Positions 37,656 through 46,599 of a stretch of 64,000 nucleotides of DNA are shown one piece after another. The DNA comes from Dermacentor variabilis (lineage: Eukaryota; Arthropoda; Arachnida; Ixodida; Ixodidae). The notes under the pieces were generated by a model, which worked only from the letters and a program-made list of their open reading frames with translations, ran no database searches and was not told where the DNA came from. A program made the translations under genes and the position numbers. Each line of letters opens with the position of its first letter. Position 1 is the first letter of the stretch. The stretch lies in assembly GCF_050947875.1 (NCBI RefSeq), contig NC_134572.1, positions 161,828,920-161,892,919 on the forward strand. Direction: 5' to 3'.

Positions 37656-39169
37656 ATTTTCTTCTTACATGTGATGACAGTGATTGGGTGCATCTGCTTC
37701 ATTAATCTTCTTTTAGTGCTTGGCTTCTCAGATTTACTGGATGGAGCTGTTGGTGTCTTGTTTTCCTCAAGCAAAGCGTGAGACCTAGCAATGGGTAGCC
37801 CAAATATAGGTTTGAGAAAACCAAAACAAATTCAGCAGTAAGAAGCTAAAGGATTGTTTTGGTGTAGTGGCTAAGTCCGAATATCAAAGAGGAGGAAGAA
37901 AAGCCAAGTCTTTTCACTTCAACACTTTGAGGCACAACTCCCACAAATAAATACGACTCTTACTTATTTTACTTTTTTAAGGAGATTACCGACTTGCATT
38001 GGCAAGTGTTCACTTCAACAAACACTGCATGAAGTAAGCTTCCTGCGCATATTTCACCAGCTACTGCATCATTGTTTCACATTATGAGAAACTGCAATTT
38101 TGTTTATGCCACAACTTGCCCAATTTTGTGTTTTGCAGTAAGATGTTAAAGTGCTATTAAGGCACTTAAATACTCATGAATAATAGTAGAGAGAAAAAAA
38201 AGTAAGAAAGCAGTGGCTTTTTGTGCGTAGGCTATGCATACACCTGGTGCTCTTATGGTCATTTTTTCCCTATCTGCTAAACCATTCTAAACAAGAAAAG
38301 TTTATACACAATTAGTTTATACACAGACCACAGCTAAACCACAGGTATCGTTGGTAAGCAAGGTATATTTATTCGGTGACATTTTCTGCAGCCCTGCTAT
38401 TGGGCTTTCCTTCCTTCCTTTTCAGCTGTGCAGGTTCATTAAGAAGTTATGATACAGTTTGACAATTTTAATCGTTGAAACGCTTAGCGAAACCTTTTTC
38501 AAGTTGTTTTTTCTTGGTTTCAGACTCTGCACATTGCATTTTAAGGCGTGTTTTCTGTGTTTGTTGCTTTTTCTTTATGGGTAGGGCATGTCAACATTTT
38601 TTACACCATTTCAAGTATGTGGTGCCATAGACTGTTCTTAGATGGAGTCTTGCCCTTTCATTCTGTACTATATGATGTCGGTTTTTTGTGTCCAAGGCCG
38701 TTTTACAGCGTGATTGTAGCATTTTGCTAAGTTTTGCCTCTGTCACCCAAGCTTGAAAGATTGCTATACACTGCTTGTGGCATGACACGTCACATTTCTT
38801 TTTGAATAAAAGAAAGTCTGTCACTTATCCTGTGCACTGGTTGTCTTTTGTCTCTTTGAATTGCAATTTGTTGCCTATATTTGCTCTTTTGTTGCATTTC
38901 AGATTAGGAATGGCTATCATAATTGACATTTAACCATATTGCACACAATGTGGATGATATGTAATTGCAATATATGTCACCATAAATATAATAGAAGTTA
39001 ATAATTCAAGAATAATGCCTCTGTATGGTGGTGCAGCCATGAATTGTGGCTATAAGATACCAGCGCTGCAGATAGCACTGCTTGTGCAGAATATAGTTCA
39101 ACTCTACTACTTTGAAACATCATTGTTTTTATCTGCATTTGTACAGCTCCAGTTTCTGTGAACAACAGA
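37656..39169. other. AT-rich core sequence, no recognised gene
   Basis: Core of the composite. It is AT-rich with short frames only; nothing is recognisable on either strand. Confidence 0.4.
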
Positions 39170-40560
39170 CATCTGGTGGAAGAGTGGCTTGCACCTGCAG
39201 CTGGCTCCAATGAATAGCCAAATTTCTGTCCGTTTTCATGTTATTAGCATATTAGTAAAGGCAGTCGTTCTTATAGTAGCCTGTTTGCCCAGTGTAGAAG
39301 CCGCTGCAGGGTGTCAGGATCTCATACACATCTTCAGCTTTGCAGGGGACACAGCATCTGGCATAGTTTGTCACAGGCCATGTATTCGGGGCAAGTTGAG
39401 TTCACTCACTAGCAAAGGGAGAACCAAGCTTGTTGGATAAGAAGTAAACCGCCTGTATACTTAGTGGCCTTCTTCATTTCGTGTGACATATGTGGTTATA
39501 GCGACCCTTGTTTTAAGCACTTCTTGTCCAGCAGGGATCGTTTGCTTTTGAAACACTCAGGATAGCTTTCAGCAAGCTGGACAGGAATAACACTGAAAAA
39601 CCAGCAGATGTTAATTCTAGCACTTATCATGCGACGCTTCGAACAGTATGATGAGGGCGTAAATAAATGAGGGTGTTCCTCAAGGAACACCCTCACGAGC
39701 ACATGTCAGGTAGCACATGTCACGAGTTTGGAGCAACATGATGTATAGCACTTTTTTGATCGCATGCTATAGGTTTAGCAGGTGTGGCCATGGTTGAAGT
39801 GCAGTGCAAGGTCAAGAAAACAGATATCTATGAGCAGCACCTTGGTAAAGGAGATTGGGAAAACTAGTGGGAAGCCTGTTGAACATCTGGTTGACCTACT
39901 TGCTGGCTCCATCAGGCAAAGTATGATAAAGAGAAGGAAGTCATCAACACATCAGGTTTTTACATATAAACACTGTGCTAAGGTCATAACATGCCAACAA
40001 GTCTTAGTGCGCAGGCTATGCACGACCAACTACATATGCCTTCTGTTCGGACATTGCTCATTGTAACTAACAAGAATGGAGTGGACAAAAAAGAACAGCA
40101 GCTCCATTAATTTGGTTTCACTGGTATCAACAGTGTTTTGTAAGTGAACATTGCCATACTCCCCAATGCCTTCTTGGGTGACGTCAGCAAGGACCTGCTT
40201 GAGGCGAGGGGTAATAGACGTCTTTACAAGCTAAAAATGCACGCATGCATGGAGAGCACATTGTGTCCAAAAAGTAGGCACTTCACAGGGGCACTGGAGA
40301 AGGAACAGGTTATTAACAGTGGGCAAAGACAAGCTACTAAACACACAACACTGTTGCCATGTAACGACCTCTGAAACAATCCCCCTTAAAGAGGAAGTCA
40401 TCTTTGTGTATGCATAAAGAGGGCAGACGGGCAAAGCCCTTTCAGTAATGCTGTCAGCTTCGAAAGCCCATTTTGCACATCCTGAATGCTTCCTTCTTAA
40501 GACTTTGCTTTGTGCAAGCATTCTACTGTCCAAAAGCTGTCATTGAGAGCACTGTTGGTT
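39170..40560 (-). pseudogene. Decayed Penelope-like element: RT plus GIY-YIG remnant
   Basis: On the minus strand, in shifting frames, the blocks come in PLE order. A degraded catalytic block reads CVDDFLLF (about 39925-39955, YVDD in active copies). ICFLDLALHFNHGHTC follows (39784-39835), matching the FLDL block after PLE RT motif 5. Near 39630 is a SKRRMISARIN-like block. Last is a GIY-YIG block, VYEILTPCSGFYTGQTG (about 39280-39330). PLEs copy themselves with an RT related to telomerase and a GIY-YIG nuclease. Many stops and shifts show this copy is old. The 5' boundary is uncertain. Confidence 0.7.
39668..39695. repeat. 13-bp hairpin
   Basis: TGAGGGTGTTCCT, a 2-base spacer, then its exact reverse complement. 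Next to it AGCACATGTCA is repeated directly (39698 onward). It lies within the PLE remnant. Confidence 0.7.
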
Positions 40561-41535
40561 TGGTGGCAATAAAGTTCAGAAGCAATTGCAACAAACCTCG
40601 CTTTCTAGTTGGCCTGGATGCTCACGGTGCTTATGAAGCAGCACCATGAGGCAAGCAAGGTGAGCGGATGCCTCCAAGCCCTTGTTCGTTTACCACACTG
40701 TTCTCTTAATAACCACGAGACTTGAAACCAACAAGCTCTAAGTTCGGCACTCGCGTGGTTACTGCGGAGGATCCATAAAAAGCACAAAAACAGAAAACTC
40801 AAGGGAAAGGATAAAGCACCATTTAACACTTAGTATTGCTACAGTCCACCCCCTTCTTTTATTTTATCTGGCCGTGCTACATCTTTCTACTATAGATAGG
40901 CATGAACTTAGGTGATGTTCCCAATCAGTGTCCAATTTTTATATACAATAGGTGCTGGTTCAAAGAGGTTCGAAATACTGCAATGGAAGCTTCAAGTAGA
41001 AAAGGTGCCTAGAAGAAAAAAAAGCTGTGCTGCAACCATCTCGGCAACATCTTGTCCCTTTAATAAAAATTGTGCTTCCATATTAACTTGAGCCCTCCAG
41101 TTTAGAGTAAAGTACCAGTGCACTTATGAACAATGAAGCAAGAAAAAGCAGGGGCAAGAATCCGCATTGTGCTCCTGCATTGAAGGTGAATAACACATAC
41201 CATAATGGCGAATGTGCTTTAGTAAGCTTCCCTGCAATATGAATTTGTAATGTACAAAGCATTGTCAATGAAGCTTACCACGAGCACAGATGCACTTGCA
41301 AATTATGTCACAATTGAAAATAATGAGCACAGTGTAAACCTATGTGCCCTTTCCACTCTTAGTATGCTTTGCTGCACGATGCTTATTTACACCCCTGTAT
41401 TGCGGTGTAGCAAGCTACAAAAGAAACTTTGCATAATTAGACTTTTTAGGATTATCTTTCTCGCAATACACTAATATTTCGCGGTGAAGCCTAAGCAATG
41501 TACTGCAGTGAAGCATACTAAAAGTGAAAAGGGGC
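40561..41535. other. Right part of the composite core, no recognised gene
   Basis: No domain recognised. The last 30 bases contain GTGAAGCATACTAAAAGTG, which recurs inverted at about 41640-41660 in the arm, forming a palindrome around 41528-41636. Confidence 0.4.
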
Positions 41536-41926
41536 CACTGTTACTGGACATAATAAGAGTTCTTTAATCATACACTCGCGAACCCGCCACCTCTCAGGTC
41601 GCGTAAGTGGACATACTATGCTTGCTGATAGCGACCTCCACTCACTTTTAGTATGCTTCACCGCGTAACTAAAATGTACTGCGGCGAAGAAGCTGTACAT
41701 TTATATTGACTGAATAAACAAATGGTTTTTACAACAGTACAGAAATAAACGCGCAGCATGCATCAGTCTACCACACGGAAGAGCGTCGCAACATACGGTA
41801 GCTGATTCCCACAGGCCGTGTAGCCCACTTATCAGTCGTAAAGGGTATTATGGGTAATTCAAAATTTCAGACACACACATGTGTTTATGTTTACGTTCGC
41901 ACTCCTTGCGTAATAAGACTCCCAGA
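41536..41926 (-). repeat. Right inverted arm, inner segment
   Basis: Reverse complement of 32455-32704 plus 37129-37215. This uninterrupted copy shows what the left arm looked like before two LINE insertions, and so validates both insertion points. Confidence 0.85.
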
Positions 41927-44083
41927 GGAGGAGGAGGAGGAGAAACTTTATTATTGCAGAAACCGTTGCGCGGTTTATTCCTGGGTGGTTCCCTCTGACA
42001 GGGCTCCACTGGCGATCGCGGCTCGCCGGGCCTGGTCGAGGGTCGCCAGTTGGCTTCCCAGGTCCAGTTCGGAGAGTCTCGCCTCCCAAGACCACGTAGT
42101 GAGTGTGTGTGTTGTGACTCGTGGCGAAATTGCGTCGCCCGGACGGTCGGTGCATTCGTGTGTTATGTGCGCGAGTGTCGCTGTGTGGTTGCTACACCAG
42201 GGACATGTTCGGGACGTATAACTGTCTGGGTAGATTGCGTGTAGACGAGACAAGTGTGGGTATGTGTTAGTTTGCAGGCGGCGCCAGTCCCTTGCCTGGA
42301 GTTTATTGAGAGCTTTGTGTGGGGGAGCGTATTGCGTTCTTCCGAGCCGTTGGTCCTGTAGTATTTGTTGACCTGTCGTTAATAACTCGTGGGTCGCTCG
42401 TCGGTCTGTCGGGGGCTGAAGAACGGTGTGGTCTGCCGCTCGGCTAGTGAGACCTCGAGCTGCGCAGTCCGCCTCTTCGTTGCCCCGCAGGCCTTCGTGC
42501 CCGGGGCACCAGACGATACTATGGGTCCATTGCAGTGTGCGACCCAGGATTCGAATGGCTTGTATAGGGAGTGTTCCATTCAGGTATAAACGACAAGCCG
42601 CTTGTGAGTCAGTAAGGACACGGGCGGACCTTCCCTTGCTCTCGGCGTCGCGAAGTGCGAGAGCGATTGCTGCTGCTTCTGCTGCTGCGCTGCATGTGGC
42701 GCGGATGGAGGCTGAGGCTACCAGGTTCCCCTGATTGACAACGGCGATTGTGTATTTGAGCCCGCAACGTGGCGACGAGGGATACGGGCTAGCGTCCGTG
42801 TAGTACGTATCCGGGTCTCTGAAACAACGTTTATGCAACATGCGGGCACGCGCTGCTCTTCTCTCCTGATTGTGGGTGGGGTGCATGTTCTTGGGGATAG
42901 GGTCTACTACAATGTTCTCTCTAATGTGGTTAGGCAAGAGTTGTGTTTCTTCTTTGCAATACTGAGGTGTCAGCGGGTACCCTAGCCGTTGAAGAAGGTG
43001 TCTTCCCTGTTGAGTCTTGTTGAGGCGCTCCCTCTGCGCTATGAGCGTGGCACTTGCTAGCTCCTCAAAGGTGTTGTATACCTCCGTAGTATAGTACACA
43101 AATCGTGGTAGATGGGGACCAATAAAGGTAAGCGCTGCACTTTGAGTGGCACCGATCATCCTGGCTGTAAGGATTTCCACGCCTTGTGTTCTCACTCTGA
43201 GGTGGGCCATGAGGGTTTCAGTGGTTGTGTGTAACGGTATTCCATGTACCACTCCTCTGAGGGCGCCTTCTCCTTGAGCGGTGTATGCGCGCACTGCATG
43301 ATTTCTGCCACTGAGCGTTAAGGTGTGGATGTGCCTTGCTTTATCGGCGACCTCTTCGTACTGGGTCGATAGGATGGCTATGTTGGATCCCGGGTTGATT
43401 CTCAGTATGAATTTGTCATCCCTGAACTCGTTGTGGCATGCGTCGATGATCGCTCGTGCAAGTGTATGAGTGAGCACGTTTCTTAATGGCAGACCTTGGT
43501 TTGGACGAATGATTATTTTGTAGTCATTTTTCGGAAGCGGCGGAGGTCTAGCGACTCTCGGCGTTGTTGATGTCTTAGTGGTAGTTTCGGGGTCTTGGGG
43601 CTTCACACTACCGCGTCGCCTCTCCAAGGCTTCTTGCTTGCGTTGCTTTTGTGTTCGTACGGATTGCCAATTGAGAACTTCTCTCACAGTGCTATGACAC
43701 AGAGTTTCTTGGCTCACCGGTTCGGTAGTCTGGTCCATGCGTTCTTCTTCGTGTCCTCCGGAAGTTGTATGGAGGGGGTCAACGATCGTAGTCGCTTCGT
43801 TCACTATGGTTAGGCCAAGTGCCGTCGCGGGAATCCCCGGCGGCGAAGCGAGCGGCTGCCGCCGCCGGTTAGGGTTAGCGGCTCACCCGTGGTGACGAAG
43901 CTTTCAAGAATCCTCCTGGGGCCCTCGGTGGTCGGATTTTCACGGGGGTGGCGTCGATGCGGTCCTTATAACGTTAGGAAGCTGGTGAAAGCGTTTCGTG
44001 TCGTTTTCTGTTGAAAACACCATAAAAAACTCACGAAACTACGGAGCCCGACGCGAGCCGGTGTTGACACTGTGGTCTTCTTC
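41927..44083 (-). mobile_element. Non-autonomous, internally deleted RNase H LINE (2.16 kb)
   Basis: Flanked by AAGACTCCCAGA at 41915-41926 and 44084-44095 (12-bp target duplication); the left arm carries the site once near 30548. The element is complete at both ends: a 5' UTR of about 280 bp with a GCTAACCCTAACCGG stretch, one long ORF, then AATAAAG and a (CCT)n tail. The endonuclease and reverse transcriptase are missing, so it must borrow machinery from a full-length relative. Confidence 0.85.
41975..43804 (-). CDS. 609-aa ORF1 N terminus fused in frame to RNase H
   Basis: The N-terminal half (about residues 1-240) is LINE ORF1/gag-like: a charged leader, then the PLPKNDYKIIIRPNQGLPL and LRINPGSNIAILST blocks up to PHLPRFVYY, where the CCHC knuckles normally follow. 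At about 43090 it passes directly into TEVYNTFEELASATLIAQR, a block that normally follows the RT domain. RNase H comes next: YYTDASP (Asp), AAAEAAAIALAL (Glu), LTDSQAA (Asp), GHEGLRGNEEAD (His, Asp). All catalytic residues are kept. The end is a Cys/His knuckle (TCPWCSNH, ITHEC). The frame has no stop, which is unusual for a deletion derivative. Candidate roles are RNA binding plus hybrid degradation. Confidence 0.8.
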   Translation of the reverse strand: MNEATTIVDPLHTTSGGHEEERMDQTTEPVSQETLCHSTVREVLNWQSVRTQKQRKQEALERRRGSVKPQDPETTTKTSTTPRVARPPPLPKNDYKIIIRPNQGLPLRNVLTHTLARAIIDACHNEFRDDKFILRINPGSNIAILSTQYEEVADKARHIHTLTLSGRNHAVRAYTAQGEGALRGVVHGIPLHTTTETLMAHLRVRTQGVEILTARMIGATQSAALTFIGPHLPRFVYYTTEVYNTFEELASATLIAQRERLNKTQQGRHLLQRLGYPLTPQYCKEETQLLPNHIRENIVVDPIPKNMHPTHNQERRAARARMLHKRCFRDPDTYYTDASPYPSSPRCGLKYTIAVVNQGNLVASASIRATCSAAAEAAAIALALRDAESKGRSARVLTDSQAACRLYLNGTLPIQAIRILGRTLQWTHSIVWCPGHEGLRGNEEADCAARGLTSRAADHTVLQPPTDRRATHELLTTGQQILQDQRLGRTQYAPPHKALNKLQARDWRRLQTNTYPHLSRLHAIYPDSYTSRTCPWCSNHTATLAHITHECTDRPGDAISPRVTTHTLTTWSWEARLSELDLGSQLATLDQARRAAIASGALSEGTTQE

Positions 44084-44910
44084 AAGACTCCCAGAACTTC
44101 CACAATAGAAAGTAACTTACAATACAAGAACGCAAAGAACACTATATGTCTCGTTTTCAACTCGGCCGTCATGCAAATGACATATAGCGCGGAAAAACGT
44201 GAACATGCTGTGTGTTAGCACCGTAAACTTCATACGAGGCAAGGAGCTAGCACACCACAATCCCGCGACAGCCGCTAATGAGACCAAGACGGGAGCACAT
44301 TTCTGTGAACGCGCAAACCATAAGCCACTCTGCTCCTCCGCCACCCCCGCTGCACGGCTGCACCACTCGTTTCAAGCACAGCACACCAAACACACATTCA
44401 GCGCTGAACAGTGGGCGGTCGACGCAGTCGCATTTACATGACTTGCAGCGAGCAGCACATCCCTCGGTGTCGGTTAAGCAAAGTCGGACACGGCGACGCC
44501 ACATCGCGGTTCGCAGAACTTCGCTGCCGAGGCGCTAGGCCACTTCGATATTTCAATTGTCACCACCGCCGGGTTCTCAAGAAAGCACGGGTCACACAAC
44601 GCAGATTCTGTAGTGCCAGAGCTCACCGAGGCCAAAGCCGCACTGCCGCACCGCCACTACTCACGGCTTTCCGCCAAGTAACATTGAACCTACAACCAAC
44701 ACACAAGCAAAGCACGCACGATCACATGAGCAATGTTGCACAACGCGCGGTCCAGAGAACGATCACGCCGAGGACGAACACGCCACGGCGTCGCTCGGCG
44801 CCAGCATCGTGTCTTCTTAAAAATCCCTAAACGATGCTGTCCTTAGGCACCTAGGATCAGGTCACGTTAGGGATTTTTGTACGACAAATAGACGTACGCT
44901 GGAGCCTCAA
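44084..44910 (-). repeat. Right inverted arm, outer segment
   Basis: Reverse complement of 29727-30653. The tip repeats the AAAAATCCCTAA...TTAGGGATTTTT palindrome at about 44818-44877. The exact outer boundary, near AGCCTCAACGG, is uncertain by about 10 bases. Confidence 0.85.
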
Positions 44911-45194
44911 CGGAGAGAGAACGACGGAAGTGACCTGCGTTCCGAGCTGCAGTTACCGCGCAGGAGTACCAGTTCCTCAGCGAAAGGACGGGGCAGACAA
45001 CTTCGGCTGGATAATTTTCAGTCATTCTTTCTGAATGCCTCACGTTTACGTAGTCTATTGACCCTTTTCGCGGAGCAGTTTGTTCTAGAGAAGCGAGACG
45101 GCGCTATCGGCGGCGCGGTATACTTTCAGCGACAGCGGACGAATACGAAACCAGGACTGCTTCCGCCTTGCGTCTGTGCGGCCAGCTGTCGGAA

Positions 45195-45479
45195 ATGCAA
45201 GTGAGTTTCCGCTAACGCACTGTGCTCCAACCATGCTGGATTGAATCATGTGGATTGAAGACGTGTGCAGCAGTTGGCTGCAAGAATAGTGACTGGCATA
45301 TTAAGGAATGGAATGAATCTGTACGGCCATGTTCGCGGCCCGCTGCTGCAACTGTCCGTACGTGTTACCGGCAATTCGAGATGCATGGATTTCCTCGAGG
45401 ATACAGAAATTTCCTCATCTGCCAGCGTTGTATCGCTAGCCTTCGCAGAAAGTGCTTCAGCTCCGGAACGTCGGCAAGA
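45195..45479 (+). CDS. THAP-like zinc-finger domain, two-exon fragment
   Basis: A possible exon 1 is ATGCAA at 45195-45200, with a GTGAGTTT donor directly after it. Exon 2 (45261-45479, 73 codons, phase 0 at both ends) ends at a GTGAGTACC donor. It encodes TCAAVGCKNSDWH (C-x5-C start of the finger), then CYRQFEMHGFPRG and LICQRCIASLRRK, blocks I associate with THAP-like proteins of ticks. The expected next exon would carry the distal Cys-x2-His-Phe ligands; I do not find it. THAP domains bind DNA and occur in P-element transposases and host regulators. The fragment lies 0.3 kb outside the composite, so it may be a host gene or a transposon remnant. Confidence 0.55.
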
Positions 45480-45802
45480 GTGAGTACCGCTCGTTTAACA
45501 ATGAAAAAGGGAGCAGCGCCGCTTACTATCATAGTTTCACGCACAGTATCTACACACATCTACCCCAACTGGCACGGATACTTCATTACGCCCACTCTGT
45601 CCCCGTCGTATCAACGAGTGAATGAGCGTACACTTGAATATATGTGCCTCATACCCAGACAACACCAAATGTCCTAAGGACGTCCCAAGCAAGTACTGAA
45701 GTCCCAAGTCCAAAAAAGGAAGTAATATGGATGTGCCATGGACTTAAGCGAACGGATGTCCAATAAACGTCCCAGAATATTACATGAATGGGCACCTGGG
45801 TT

Positions 45803-45803
<1 letters not shown>

Positions 45804-45889
<86 letters not shown>

Positions 45890-45903
45890 CATACATACAT
45901 ACA

Positions 45904-45932
<29 letters not shown>
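45804..45932. repeat. Compound (AT)n-(ACAT)n microsatellite
   Basis: About 80 bp of AT passes into about 12 ACAT units at 45885. Confidence 0.95.
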
Positions 45933-45934
<2 letters not shown>

Positions 45935-46599
45935 TCACATTAATACATATGCTTATTTCACGAGTATTTCATGTGCCATCCTAGTACACATATGCGCTCA
46001 AATTAAACTTGCGTAACCCTGCCCACATAATATGCATTACGGAGGCGAGAACAGAAAATGTCGCTTATTTACTGTAATTTTGCATATGAATTCTGCCGTT
46101 CGCGCGTTAATTAGCAAGCTCAATACGTACGTGCGTGAACAATATCGCGCGATAGGCTACGTTGGTCGTTAGTCCCACATATGTATACATCAAGCTTGCG
46201 CACTAAACCGGTTCAACTCCGATGGCGCACGAATGTAGTTCAACGTAAACATTATTGAGCATTGAAACCATCCGCGCGCCAGTCCTGCCTACATACTTCC
46301 TACTTGCCAAATTCTCGGAGAAGCGGCCAGCAGTTTCGGTTTCAGTTCTTCTTGAATTTACCTTTTACTCCACAACTAATTCCAAATAGGCGGGGAACAC
46401 ACAATAAAACAAAAGATTTATTACTAGTATTTAAAATACCGAATAGATTTTTATTTTTGACCTTATTATATGTTCATTATATACGGCATGGCGGCTATGG
46501 CTGCTCTGTTGCCATGGTTTCGCATTTCTCCCGTGGGCTCCGTGTTCGCATAGGTCCTACATAGTTTCGTGGTTTCGCGCGCGCTCTCAAATAGTTCTT
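45933..46599. promoter_or_regulatory. Possible promoter region of the micro-exon gene
   Basis: No gene is recognised up to 46480. CATGGCGGCTATGG at about 46487-46500 resembles a YY1-type promoter site, followed by a CGCGCGCGCT stretch just upstream of the candidate first coding exon at 46600. No TATA box is evident. Confidence 0.3.

Larger units (their letters stand above)
29727..44910. mobile_element. Composite inverted-repeat element with three nested LINEs
   Basis: The left arm is in three pieces (29727-30653, 32455-32704, 37129-37215) split by two LINE insertions. The right arm is in two pieces (41536-41926 and 44084-44910) split by one LINE. Joined, the arms are about 1.25 kb, inverted and near-identical; a 75-codon frame in each arm differs by one residue. 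The core (37216-41535) holds a decayed PLE. I cannot assign a superfamily and found no convincing flanking target duplication, so this may be a large TIR element, a foldback element or an inverted segmental duplication. Confidence 0.75.

Noticed and set aside
44411..44830. 139-aa ORF conserved in both inverted arms
   Set aside because: Frames on both strands are conserved equally because the arms are near-identical. Arg/His/Ser-rich, no domain.
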